Assembly (NCBI GenBank): GCA_963708575.1
Contig: CAVPTB010000006.1
Span: forward strand, 186,001 to 250,000
DNA: 64,000 bases
Reading direction: 5' to 3'
From: DASVWZ01 sp963708575
GTDB lineage: Bacteria; Acidobacteriota; Terriglobia; Terriglobales; Acidobacteriaceae
Made by a program: the position numbers and the translations under genes
Shown: piece after piece, positions 33,947 through 43,427 of the stretch
Position numbering within the stretch: the stretch's first letter is position 1
Layout of the letters: each line of letters begins with the position of its first letter
The notes under the pieces: model-generated
The model's input: the letters and a program-made list of their open reading frames with translations, nothing else
What the model was told of the DNA's origin: nothing
Databases searched by the model: none

Positions 33947-35056
33947 ATGGCAGACGACATCCAGCGGCAGACACCAGATTCCCTGATGCTGTTCGGGTTC
34001 TGGTATCGCGCCACGCCTAGCGGCGAGTTAACGCGAAACCGCCTGCACAAGGCGACCCTTCTGGAAGTCCCATTAGTGCTCGGGCGCGACCGGCAGGGAA
34101 CCGCTTTTGCGCTTCGCGATGCATGTCCGCATCGGGGCATGCCTCTTTCGTGCGGTAACTTTGACGGCCAACAGGTCGAGTGTAGCTACCACGGCTGGAA
34201 GTTTGACGCCCATTTCGGACAGTGCCAGTTAATTCCGTCTCTCACCTCGGACCAGAATCTGAAAGTGGATCGTATCTACGCAGGAAGCTATACCTGCGAA
34301 GAACGTGACGACTACATCTGGGTCTTCATTCCTGATCCTCCGCCGCCTGGGGCTGGATTCTCGAAGCCCTTCGTCCCAACTGTCGCCGCTCCGCGAGTTC
34401 CGATCTTTGAAGGCAAATACAAGATCGCGCACCTGACCGCGGAGATGCCTGTGACCGTCGATCATGGCATTATCGGACTCATGGATCCCGCGCACGGACC
34501 ATTCGTCCACCAAGCATGGTGGTGGCGAAGCCGCCAGAGTATCCACGAGAAGCGAAAGAATTTCGAGCCCATTCCCAACGGTTTCCGTATGAGCGCGCAT
34601 ACTCCCAGTTCGAACAGTGCGCCCTACAAGTTGCTGCGCATGTATGCCGACGCCGAAGCCATCACCACAACGATCGATTTCGTTCTGCCCAACCTTCGTT
34701 ATGAAACCATTCGGGCAGGGAAGTACTGGTTCGCCAGCCTGACTACAGTGACTCCGATCACTCGCACTCATTGCCGGATTGACGTTGTTGCCTGCTGGAA
34801 CATTTTTCGGTGGATACCGTTCGGACCGGAGTTGCTGAAATTTGTGTTCGCCAAGTTCGTCGAGCAGGATCGAAAGACCATGGAGGATCAAGCTGAAGGT
34901 CTGAAGCACAATCCGCACCTCATGCTGATTGACGACGCTGACCGGCCCGCGAAATGGTACTTCCAGCTGAAAGAGAACTATCTCGAAGCCAAGCGTATGG
35001 GATCTGAGATGAGGCATCCGCTGCCCGGCCCAGTGACCCTGAAGTGGCGAAGCTAG
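33947..35056 (+). CDS. Rieske [2Fe-2S] non-haem iron oxygenase
   Basis: 369 aa. The N-terminal Rieske domain binds its cluster through 'ACPHRGMPLSCG' and 'VECSYHGWKFDAHFGQC' (two Cys, two His). The catalytic domain has the mononuclear iron motif 'HGIIGLMDPAHGPFVHQ', with Asp and two His as expected of ring-hydroxylating and PaO/VanA-type oxygenases. The substrate is unknown and no reductase or ferredoxin gene is adjacent. It begins 20 bases after the CreD-like gene and precedes a dienelactone hydrolase, a pairing that would suit aromatic-compound turnover, but this is only suggestive. Confidence 0.88.
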   Translation: MADDIQRQTPDSLMLFGFWYRATPSGELTRNRLHKATLLEVPLVLGRDRQGTAFALRDACPHRGMPLSCGNFDGQQVECSYHGWKFDAHFGQCQLIPSLTSDQNLKVDRIYAGSYTCEERDDYIWVFIPDPPPPGAGFSKPFVPTVAAPRVPIFEGKYKIAHLTAEMPVTVDHGIIGLMDPAHGPFVHQAWWWRSRQSIHEKRKNFEPIPNGFRMSAHTPSSNSAPYKLLRMYADAEAITTTIDFVLPNLRYETIRAGKYWFASLTTVTPITRTHCRIDVVACWNIFRWIPFGPELLKFVFAKFVEQDRKTMEDQAEGLKHNPHLMLIDDADRPAKWYFQLKENYLEAKRMGSEMRHPLPGPVTLKWRS

Positions 35057-35154
35057 AATCTTCAGTGAGTTTCCTTACACCTTAGTGAATAGCGAGCTCC
35101 AAAATACTTCCAGGCGTGAATCCCTTCACGAATTTCCCGAATCCAAAGTCCAAC

Positions 35155-35904
35155 ATGCCAAGACCGGTCACCGAAAATTCTCTGGAAATTCCTACTCCCG
35201 ATGGCAATGCTGATGGGTTTCTCTACTATCCCGAAGGTGAGGGCCGGTCGCCAGGGTTGATCTTTTTCACCGATATCGGTGGAGTCCGTCCGGCGCAGCA
35301 ACAGATGGCGAAGCGGATCGCGGCAGAAGGCTATGCTGTGCTGATGCCGAACATTTTTTATCGCACCTCTCGCACGCCAGTGTTCGACTTCGCGGAGGAG
35401 CGCACCAAAAAGCGGCTGGCCGAATTATCTGAGCCGTTGACGCCGGAAGCGATAGACCGGGACGCCTCGGCGTACGTTGATTTTCTCTCGAAGCAGGAAG
35501 TGGTGAAGTCGGGTGGAATGGGGGTGGTCGGCCACTGTTTCTCTGGCGCGATGGCACTGCGCATTGCTGCGTTGCGGCCGGACAAGATCGCAGCAGTTGC
35601 GCTGTTCCACGCAGGACGCTTGTTCACCGATTCCCCGACCAGCCCGCATCTGCTGTTACCGAAAATCAAGGCCCAGCTCTATTTTGGACACGCCGTGGAG
35701 GATCGCGGCATGCCGGCGGAGTCGATTAAGAAACTTGAACACGCGCTCCAAATTTGGGGAGGCAAGTACAAAAGCGAAACCTACGAGGGCGCATATCACA
35801 GCTGGACCACTCCCGATAGTCCGGTCTACAACCTCGACCAAGCAGAGCGCGCCTTTCAGCAACTGAAGAATCTCTTAGCGAATAGCTTACGTAGTCCAGG
35901 ATGA
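35155..35904 (+). CDS. Dienelactone hydrolase family protein
   Basis: About 249 aa from the ATG at 35155 ('MPRPVTENSLEIPTPDGNAD', a typical beginning); a GTG at 35116 would add 13 residues. The alpha/beta hydrolase fold shows the nucleophile elbow 'GVVGHCFSGAMAL' with Cys in place of Ser, as in dienelactone hydrolases, and the catalytic His in 'YEGAYHSWTTPD'. The Asp is probably in 'FGHAVEDRGMP'. These enzymes open lactones in aromatic degradation but many paralogues act on other esters. It lies about 100 bases after the Rieske oxygenase gene. Confidence 0.87.
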   Translation: MPRPVTENSLEIPTPDGNADGFLYYPEGEGRSPGLIFFTDIGGVRPAQQQMAKRIAAEGYAVLMPNIFYRTSRTPVFDFAEERTKKRLAELSEPLTPEAIDRDASAYVDFLSKQEVVKSGGMGVVGHCFSGAMALRIAALRPDKIAAVALFHAGRLFTDSPTSPHLLLPKIKAQLYFGHAVEDRGMPAESIKKLEHALQIWGGKYKSETYEGAYHSWTTPDSPVYNLDQAERAFQQLKNLLANSLRSPG

Positions 35905-35937
35905 CCACGGCCGCATAGGGTTTGTGAGGTTGACACG

Positions 35938-36177
35938 ATGAAGTGGATCCCAGTGAATTCGACGACCATCGCCGCGAGTGGCTATGACGCGCTGACACGT
36001 GAACTCCGCATTAAGTTCCGGCTGAGCGGGGTGGTCTACGTGTACTTCGATGTGCCTCCGGAGGAGTATGAAGAGTTTGTAGCCGCTGAGTCAAAAGGCC
36101 AGTACCTGAATGAGGTATTCAAAGCAAGGGGTCATCGATACATATCTGTTCACGAGGGAGGCAAGCGGACAGCATAG
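35938..36177 (+). CDS. KTSC domain protein
   Basis: 79 aa. The sequence 'PVNSTTIAASGYDALTRELR' followed by 'VYVYFDVPPEEYEEFVAAES' and 'KGQYLNEVFKARGHRY' fits the KTSC domain, named for its Lys-Thr-Ser-Cys motif; here the last part reads K-G-Q-Y. KTSC domains are small, often phage- or RNA-metabolism-linked, and of unknown function. Downstream of the dienelactone hydrolase on the same strand. Confidence 0.8.
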   Translation: MKWIPVNSTTIAASGYDALTRELRIKFRLSGVVYVYFDVPPEEYEEFVAAESKGQYLNEVFKARGHRYISVHEGGKRTA

Positions 36178-36224
36178 AGGTAGCCGGCTTAAATCATTTC
36201 TACAGGAAGGATGCTGCGGAAAAG

Positions 36225-36587
36225 TTAGTCCTTGATGAGCCAGTCCAGCGCTTCTTCTCGAGTCTTAAACGTTGGCAGGTCGCGTTGCGAAAAAGTTTTG
36301 AAGTTCTCGTAAAAAACTTTGGGTAAATGCTCGGTCCCGATCCACGCCGCGCGCTTCACGAAAGGGCGGTCGAAAACCAGAACTTCCTTGACGCGAGTCG
36401 CAATGGCTTTATCCATGAGCGCGCCATGATAATCGGCCAGAATCAGTACCGATCCCCGCGGCTGTTCTCCGACGGTGTCTTGAATATCGTTCAGCAGGGC
36501 CAGTACCTCATCGTGAGTGCAGTGGCTGAAGTCCGCCACGAGGATCTGCTTGCCGGAATGTTCCACGAACTGGAGCCGGTCGCTCAT
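36225..36587 (-). CDS. STAS/SEC14-like small protein
   Basis: 120 aa. The alternating beta/alpha pattern ('MSDRLQFVEHSGKQILVADF', 'HDEVLALLNDIQDTVGEQPR', 'SVLILADYHGALMDKAIATR', 'RAAWIGTEHLPKVFYENFKT') and the ending 'REEALDWLIKD' match SpoIIAA-like (STAS/SEC14) proteins found widely in environmental bacteria. No conserved catalytic residue is evident. The role may be as a partner-binding regulator. It is encoded alone, downstream of alaS on the same strand. Confidence 0.7.
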   Translation of the reverse strand: MSDRLQFVEHSGKQILVADFSHCTHDEVLALLNDIQDTVGEQPRGSVLILADYHGALMDKAIATRVKEVLVFDRPFVKRAAWIGTEHLPKVFYENFKTFSQRDLPTFKTREEALDWLIKD

Positions 36588-36626
36588 AGAAACCAGATTT
36601 GTCGGAGTATAGCAGCGAATTCAGAA

Positions 36627-36719
36627 GAGGGACATCCGGATAGAAATTACGGGAAGTCCGGGAATCCTGGATGAGCGACCCAACCGAGACTCTGAGGTCT
36701 CGCAACCTGGACGTCCCTC
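36627..36719. repeat. Long-range inverted repeat with inner hairpin after alaS
   Basis: GAGGGACATCC (36627-36637) pairs with GGACGTCCCTC (36709-36719), one mismatch, enclosing the hairpin CGAGAC-TCTGAG-GTCTCG (36685-36702). The element starts within 10 bases of the alaS stop. There is no T-tract, so it looks more like a structured 3' end or dispersed repeat than an intrinsic terminator. Confidence 0.45.
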
Positions 36720-36725
36720 GCCCTC

Positions 36726-39491
36726 TTACCCCAGAAGTCCGTCCACCACTGCGTAAGCCTCGCCCAAAGCCGAGTCCAGCGCTCCCGGATCTTTCCCCCC
36801 GGCTTCGGCCAGGTCGGGACGGCCACCGCCCTTGCCTCCGACCTTTTCCGCCACTTTGCCGATTACCTTGCCCGCCTGTATCCGGCTGGTGAGATCTTTG
36901 GTGACCCCAACAATTAGCGAAACGTTTCCGTCATTGGCTGAGCCAAGCACGACGACTCCTGATCCGATCTTGTCGCGCAGTTGATCGACCAAAGTGCGCA
37001 TCTGCGCGCGCTCGAGATTGTCGACCCGGTGTGCCAGTACTTTCACGCCGCGTACTTCTTTGATCTTCTCGCCGATATTCGCAGTGCTGGAGGAAGCCGA
37101 CTTCATTCGTACCTGATCGAGTTCGCGCGCCAACCGCTTAATCTCCGCATCTTTCTTTTCGAGTTCCGCCCGCAACGCGTCTGCGGGAGAAAACGGAACT
37201 TCTTCAGCTGTTCCATACTGAGATGAGGGTGCCCCATCCTTTCGCGTTCTTTGCGAAAGGGTGGGAGCTGCGAACCCTGCCACAACCGTCTCAAGCTCAT
37301 GATCTTTTCTGAAATGCTGTAACGAGCCTTCGCCGGTCACGGCCTCAACCCGTCGGACTCCGGAAGATACGCTGCCTTCTTTCAAAATTTTGATCAGACC
37401 GATTTCGCCGGTTTGCAGCGTGTGCGTGCCGCCGCAGAGCTCGGTCGAAAAGTCGCCGATTTTGATCACCCGTACCCGGTCGCCGTACTTCTCGCCGAAC
37501 AGTGCCATTGCGTGATATTGGTTGATCGCGACATCAATCGGGACGTTTTCGATCACTTCGACTTTTTCGTTGCGCAAGACTTCTTTGTTGATGATGTCTT
37601 CCACATCCTGCAACTCTTCTTCGGCCACGCCGGTGAAATGTGAAAAGTCAAAGCGCAGATGATTCGGCGCCACCAAAGACCCCGCCTGTTTCACGTGCTT
37701 GCCTAGAACTTCGCGAAGTCCGGCTTGAAGCAAGTGCGTTGCGGTATGGTTGCGCATGGTGGACTGCCGGACGTTGGTGTCCACGCCGGCGTCGACTCTA
37801 TCGCCGACGCGAATCGGGCTCTTGGCAACAACCTGGTGAGCTCGTACCCCTTGAATCGGGTAGTAACAACTCCTTACTTCGGCGACGACGGTATTGTGAT
37901 CGTCACTGTAAAACCAGCCACGGTCTCCAACCTGCCCGCCGGCTTCCGCATAAAACGGCGTGTGGTCGAGAATAATCTCACCCTCATCGCCCGGCTTGAG
38001 TTCCTGTGTGCCTTGGCCGTTCTTGATGATGGTCAGCACTTCGCAATTGTTCGAGCGAGTCTGCCGGTAACCTTCGAACTCAGACTTCGGCAGTTGCTGG
38101 TAAGCGGGATTTGCGGTTTGTTTAGCCGCACCCTTCCACGAGGCACGAGCGCGCTCACGTTGTTCAGACAGTGCCCGATCGAACCCAGACTGATCGAATG
38201 CGATTGCTCGATCACGCGCCGCATCTTGCATGAAATCCAGCGGCATGCCGAATGTGTCGTACAGCTTGAATGCTTCTTCGCCGGGAAGGCTTCCCGTTGC
38301 GTCGTCGAGAATCTGTTCCAGCCTCTGCAGGCCAACGTCAAGCGTATGCGCAAAACGGGTTTCTTCGGCGTGAATGTTCTTGGAGACACGCTCCGCCGTT
38401 TCTTTGAGCTCGGGATATGCATCCTGCATCAAGTCGCGGACCGCAAACACCATCTCGTAAAGAAACGGCTTCTTCTGGCCGAGCAGTCGCCCATGCGTGA
38501 TCGCGCGACGGATAATTTTCTTCAAGACATATCCGCGGCCTTCGTTCGAAGGCAGCACGCCATCGGAAATCAGGAAGGTTGCAGCCCGTGAGTGGTCTGC
38601 AATGACTCGCAACGACGCCGCCGATTTTGTGCTCGCTTCCTTCGCCAGTTCCTTTGTCAGCGATGTTCCGGTTAACTCGGCGGCCCGCTTGATCAGCGGC
38701 GTGAACAAATCGGTGTCGTAGTTCGAAATCACGCCTTGGAGCACAGCCGCGAGCCGCTCCAGCCCCATGCCCGTATCAATCGATGGTTTCGGCAGTGGAT
38801 TCAGCTTTCCGCTAGAATCGCGGTCGAACTGCATGAATACCAAGTTCCAAATCTCGACGTAACGCCCGCAATCGCACGGGAATCGACAATCCAAGTGCCC
38901 TTTTTCGGACGCAGCTGGTCCCATATCGTAGTGAATCTCGCTGCAGGGACCGCAGGGGCCGGTATCGCCCATCTGCCAGAAATTGTCCTTGGCGTTGCCC
39001 TCAAAGATTCGTTCTTTGGGAACGCCTTGTCCGAGCCATGCTTCCTCAGCTTCACTATCGCGGGGAACCATTCCAAGTTCCGGGCCAGCTCCCTCAAAAA
39101 TCGTGACATACAGCTTGTCCTTCGCAATCCCGAACCATTCAGGCGAGGTAATCAGCTCCCAGGCGTACGCAATCGCGTCCTTCTTGAAGTAATCGCCGAA
39201 GGAAAAATTCCCCAGCATCTCGAAAAATGTGTGATGCCGGTTGGTGAACCCTACATTTTCGAGGTCATTGTGCTTTCCTCCAGCCCGCACACACTTTTGT
39301 GATGTCGTGGCCCGAGAGTAATCGCGCTTTTCCAATCCAAGGAACACGTCCTTAAACTGGTTCATCCCAGCATTGGTGAACAGTAATGTCGGATCGTTCG
39401 CCGGAACCAGTGACGACGAGTGCACCTCGCGGTGCCCCTTTTGGACGAAGAAATCCAGAAACCTACGCCGAATCTGTGACCCTGTAAGCAT
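36726..39491 (-). CDS. alaS: Alanyl-tRNA synthetase
   Basis: 921 aa. It charges tRNA-Ala. The class II core shows 'RRRFLDFFVQKGHREVHSSS', 'NAGMNQFKDVFLG', 'FEMLGNFSFGDYFKKDAI' and 'IDTGMGLERLAAVLQG'. The editing domain has zinc-binding 'RNHTATHLLQAGLREV' and 'ELCGGTHTLQTGEIGL'. The C-terminal C-Ala domain ends 'GGRPDLAEAGGKDP'. Around residues 735-760 ('APTLSQRTRKDGAPSSQYG') there is an unusual insert encoded by a 13-bp-stem palindrome at 37233-37265, between the editing domain and the coiled-coil linker. The reading frame is otherwise intact and of normal length. Confidence 0.96.
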   Translation of the reverse strand: MLTGSQIRRRFLDFFVQKGHREVHSSSLVPANDPTLLFTNAGMNQFKDVFLGLEKRDYSRATTSQKCVRAGGKHNDLENVGFTNRHHTFFEMLGNFSFGDYFKKDAIAYAWELITSPEWFGIAKDKLYVTIFEGAGPELGMVPRDSEAEEAWLGQGVPKERIFEGNAKDNFWQMGDTGPCGPCSEIHYDMGPAASEKGHLDCRFPCDCGRYVEIWNLVFMQFDRDSSGKLNPLPKPSIDTGMGLERLAAVLQGVISNYDTDLFTPLIKRAAELTGTSLTKELAKEASTKSAASLRVIADHSRAATFLISDGVLPSNEGRGYVLKKIIRRAITHGRLLGQKKPFLYEMVFAVRDLMQDAYPELKETAERVSKNIHAEETRFAHTLDVGLQRLEQILDDATGSLPGEEAFKLYDTFGMPLDFMQDAARDRAIAFDQSGFDRALSEQRERARASWKGAAKQTANPAYQQLPKSEFEGYRQTRSNNCEVLTIIKNGQGTQELKPGDEGEIILDHTPFYAEAGGQVGDRGWFYSDDHNTVVAEVRSCYYPIQGVRAHQVVAKSPIRVGDRVDAGVDTNVRQSTMRNHTATHLLQAGLREVLGKHVKQAGSLVAPNHLRFDFSHFTGVAEEELQDVEDIINKEVLRNEKVEVIENVPIDVAINQYHAMALFGEKYGDRVRVIKIGDFSTELCGGTHTLQTGEIGLIKILKEGSVSSGVRRVEAVTGEGSLQHFRKDHELETVVAGFAAPTLSQRTRKDGAPSSQYGTAEEVPFSPADALRAELEKKDAEIKRLARELDQVRMKSASSSTANIGEKIKEVRGVKVLAHRVDNLERAQMRTLVDQLRDKIGSGVVVLGSANDGNVSLIVGVTKDLTSRIQAGKVIGKVAEKVGGKGGGRPDLAEAGGKDPGALDSALGEAYAVVDGLLG
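37233..37265. repeat. alaS: Palindromic repeat element inside alaS
   Basis: CCCATCCTTTCGC (37233-37245) pairs over 13 bp, one G-U included, with GCGAAAGGGTGGG (37253-37265) around a 7-base loop. The sequence GGTGCCCCATCCTTTCGC has the look of a dispersed hairpin element. It is translated in frame into a low-complexity segment of AlaS. Confidence 0.6.
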
Positions 39492-39520
39492 GAAACATCA
39501 ATTCTAAATGAAAACTAAAC

Positions 39521-39578
39521 AGGGCACAGACATCACAGAATTCGCGTGTCCACCGCTCTTCTGTGATCCGTGCCCTTT
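39521..39578 (-). terminator. Terminator after the LEA-like repeat gene
   Basis: Arms AGGGCAC..ATCACAGAA and TTCTGTGAT..GTGCCCT form a two-part stem of 9 and 7 bp with a small internal mismatch. On the minus strand GTTTAGTTTTCATTT follows, a T-rich tail. It separates the LEA-like gene from alaS. Confidence 0.65.
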
Positions 39579-39599
39579 ATGAATAGCTTTTGTCTCTAT

Positions 39600-39986
39600 C
39601 TACTTCACGGCGTCGGCTGTCTTGTCCGCCCCTTCTTTCACTCCGTGGCCGACATCCTTCGCGCCCTTCTTGATACCGTGACCAGTTTTTGTGGCAGCCG
39701 TCTTAGTCGCATCACCGGTCTTGTCGGCAGCTTTTTCTGTTGCATGCCCGGTCTTCTTGGCCGCAACTTTGGTGTCGTGCCCCGTATCCTTGGCAGCTAC
39801 TTTAGTGTCATGACCGGCGTCTTTTGCTCCGACCTTGGTGTCGTGGCCGGCATCCTTCGCGGCAACTTTGGTGTCGTGTCCCGCGTCTTTAGCGCCCTTC
39901 TCGACGTCGGTTCCGACTTGCGAATACATCAGCGTGGTGCAACCCAGAACAATAAGCCCAATAGACTTCGCTAACCTAGATTTCAT
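39600..39986 (-). CDS. Secreted 11-residue repeat protein (LEA/apolipoprotein-like)
   Basis: 128 aa from the ATG at 39986 with GGAGG 5 bases upstream. A signal peptide ('MKSRLAKSIGLIVLGCTTLM') leads to about nine tandem 11-residue units of the type KDAGHDTKVAA, later drifting to KKTGHATEKAA and KDVGHGVKEGA. The period, high Lys/Asp/Ala content and lack of bulky hydrophobics resemble LEA group 3 proteins, which form helices on drying or at membranes. A stress-protective periplasmic role is an inference. The histidine at position five of each unit is unusual and could bind metal. Confidence 0.75.
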   Translation of the reverse strand: MKSRLAKSIGLIVLGCTTLMYSQVGTDVEKGAKDAGHDTKVAAKDAGHDTKVGAKDAGHDTKVAAKDTGHDTKVAAKKTGHATEKAADKTGDATKTAATKTGHGIKKGAKDVGHGVKEGADKTADAVK

Positions 39987-40085
39987 GGTGCCTCCAAATT
40001 GTGAGCTGAACATTCGGAGTATCTCGTGTCTTTTCCGACAACGCAAGTCGTGTGTCGTCGATGAGAGATCCCATGAAGTCATTTG

Positions 40086-41294
40086 TCAGAATAAATAGAT
40101 CAAATTCACTGCCGTGGTGAACTGCTGCTTGCGAAAAGAATTAGAGGTCCGGAAAACGTTCTCGTCCGATTGATCGATGCGTAGATCTCCCCGCACCACA
40201 AATTTGCCGTCGAATTTCTTAAGCGTCCCGCTCAGTTTCGACATCTTTGCAGGTAGGGCATACTCGGGCGTCAGTGTGTACCCGGTCAGGGTTTGGGAAA
40301 CTCCGCTACGTGTTCCGCCCCCATCGCCAAAAATCTCACCGCGAAATGCGAGAGAGAAATCGCTGGTTACGTTGTATTTCGAATAGGCAGCAAGCCCCTT
40401 CCAGATCGCATCTTGGCCAAGTGAAACACCGTTCTCTTCATGCCCATACAAGCCATCAAGACCAATTGCTAGCCGCGTCGCCGCTTTCCACGTAGCCACA
40501 GCTTCCCCTACGCTGCGTTGGTCGCTGTTGTCTCTTGGCCGTTCCGGCCCATGGATGAAATTGAAAGACACACTCGTCGTCTTGGTCGGACTTATAGCGA
40601 GCTGAACTCCTTCCGAGTAGCCGTGGTTCAGTCTCTGAAAATCGTCCCAGCCGTTGGTAAGAGAAAATATTCCGGTGACCTTGCTGCTGAACGCGTAAGT
40701 TGCGCGCACCCCGGTGTGAGTAAAAGGAATGCCGTATCCGAAGATAAAGCTACGACTGAAATTGTCGTTATAGCCGTTGTAGCCCCCGATAACTTCGTAA
40801 CCCATATGCGTTACAAATTTTCCAGCATCGACCCGTAGCCCTTTCCCCACGGGCAAGACATAGCTGAGAAAGCACTGCGGGATGTCAACGTGATGGGCAA
40901 CACCGGTTTTGGTGTCGCGAAATAAGCCATAGGCCGCCGTGACCTCAGGCACTCCCGATCCTGCAATGACCTCGAAATCAAATCCGAACTGGTTTGGTTC
41001 GGAAACAGCGTGTTGAATCGCCAATTGAGCCACGTCCAGTTGCGGATCGTTGTCGTTGAAGTCAAAGACGCGAAACTGGTTCAAGCGGGGTTCAGGCTGA
41101 TTTGTATTGTAGGTATAGGACAGAGAGACGAGGCCGTCAGTGGTAATGCCTCGCCACCACGATTCTTTATTCGGTTGGCCCGTCTGAACTGAGTCGGATA
41201 AGTTATCGTTCTGCTGCGCACAAACCAACAGGGGTGATGTCATTATCACCCCTGTTAGGAAGGTTGCCGCGAGCCGTGCACCGGGTAATCTCAA
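40086..41294 (-). CDS. Outer-membrane BBP2-type porin, next to amtB
   Basis: 402 aa, TTG start with GGTGG upstream. After a signal peptide ending 'LLVCAQ' comes a beta-barrel pattern with 'WWRGITTDGLVSLSYTYNTN', 'LNQFRVFDFNDNDPQLDVAQ', 'SYVLPVGKGLRVDAGKFVTH', 'GYEVIGGYNGYNDNFSRSFI' and a terminal Phe ('NLIYLF'). This matches the putative beta-barrel porin-2 (OmpL-like) family. It follows amtB by 24 bases in the same direction, so it probably serves outer-membrane passage for ammonium or related solutes. A 12-bp palindrome lies inside its signal-peptide coding region (41227-41256). Confidence 0.8.
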   Translation of the reverse strand: MRLPGARLAATFLTGVIMTSPLLVCAQQNDNLSDSVQTGQPNKESWWRGITTDGLVSLSYTYNTNQPEPRLNQFRVFDFNDNDPQLDVAQLAIQHAVSEPNQFGFDFEVIAGSGVPEVTAAYGLFRDTKTGVAHHVDIPQCFLSYVLPVGKGLRVDAGKFVTHMGYEVIGGYNGYNDNFSRSFIFGYGIPFTHTGVRATYAFSSKVTGIFSLTNGWDDFQRLNHGYSEGVQLAISPTKTTSVSFNFIHGPERPRDNSDQRSVGEAVATWKAATRLAIGLDGLYGHEENGVSLGQDAIWKGLAAYSKYNVTSDFSLAFRGEIFGDGGGTRSGVSQTLTGYTLTPEYALPAKMSKLSGTLKKFDGKFVVRGDLRIDQSDENVFRTSNSFRKQQFTTAVNLIYLF

Positions 41295-41318
41295 GGTCCA
41301 CCGTAATCCAGTACTGGC

Positions 41319-42563
<1,245 letters not shown>

Positions 42564-42755
42564 AAGCTCTCCTGAAATCGAAAGATTGAACCGACCGTCT
42601 CGCTGCTGCGAGCTGAGGGTGGGCTCTGAATCTGCCTCTGCCATCGACCCCTGGCAGCACAGAAGGAGATCCGCTATCACAGGCTGAATGCTTTGCTAGA
42701 AAAAAGCTGTGAGAGATGTCACTGCGAGGAGTGATGGGTGTCTGCGAATATGGTG

Positions 42756-43289
42756 CTACTCGACGTTCTCTTCGAACGCCGACAGCGTTTCTTCGTCGAC
42801 GTCCCACTTCTTCAAAATCTTGAAAATCGTTTTCGATCCGAATCCAGCCCGGCTGAGTTGGCGGAAAATTCTGGCCGCCTGTTTCTGATCTTTCGGTTTT
42901 TCCAGACGCTTGCGGTGCAGAAACGCTCGCGCAAGCTGCTCTTCATTCACGTCTTCGTAAACCTCCGCAATTGCTTTCTCGATGATTTCCCCGTGAATGC
43001 CTTTTGCTTTCAAATCCGTGACCACACGCATGCGCCCGAATTTCTCGTTTTCTTTGCGAAAGGATGAATAGGCCGCGGCATACTTCGAATCGTTGAGGTA
43101 TCCCTGGTCCTTTAGCCGACGAATTACTAATTCAACCAGCGTTTGTCCGTATTCGGTTTCTGCATCTACTCGCGGCCGTAATAGGCGTTTCAATTCGGCC
43201 ACGGAGCGCGCGCGGCGACCTAGCGCGCCGACAGCATATTGATAGAGTTCATCCTCGGAGTCGGTCTTTTTGGGACGCGGGAAAGACAT
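42756..43289 (-). CDS. recX: Regulatory protein RecX
   Basis: About 177 aa from the ATG at 43289 (an upstream codon at 43313 is possible). Three-helix RecX repeats are visible: 'YAVGALGRRARSVAELKRLL', 'VIRRLKDQGYLNDSKYAAAY', 'KFGRMRVVTDLKAKGIHGEI' and 'ARIFRQLSRAGFGSKTIFKI'. RecX binds RecA and limits filament growth. No recA gene is in the window. Confidence 0.88.
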   Translation of the reverse strand: MSFPRPKKTDSEDELYQYAVGALGRRARSVAELKRLLRPRVDAETEYGQTLVELVIRRLKDQGYLNDSKYAAAYSSFRKENEKFGRMRVVTDLKAKGIHGEIIEKAIAEVYEDVNEEQLARAFLHRKRLEKPKDQKQAARIFRQLSRAGFGSKTIFKILKKWDVDEETLSAFEENVE

Positions 43290-43374
43290 CGTAACCTTAC
43301 TGTAATACGACATTTACACCATGTTCATCAAATTACAGTTTTTACGTCTTTTTACACCGATTCGGGTGACTCCG

Positions 43375-43400
43375 GGAACTTTTGAGCGTCTATCAACGTA
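43375..43400 (+). promoter_or_regulatory. Candidate ECF-sigma promoter of the STAS gene
   Basis: GGAAC at 43375-43379 (in GGGAACTTTT) and CGTA at 43397-43400 are separated by 17 bases, matching the general ECF consensus of GGAAC at -35 and CGTA/CGTC at -10. It lies 28 bases upstream of the STAS gene start. Confidence 0.45.
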
Positions 43401-43427
43401 TTGAATGAAAGAACGAGGTAAGCGGTC

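Noticed and set aside
36671..36892. 73-codon plus-strand Pro/Arg-rich frame
   Set aside because: It is antisense to the 3' end of alaS with biased composition typical of GC-rich shadow frames.
39600..39990. DNA repeats taken for a CRISPR array or minisatellite
   Set aside because: The 33-base periodicity is contiguous with no unique spacers and follows the 11-residue protein repeat of an exported protein.
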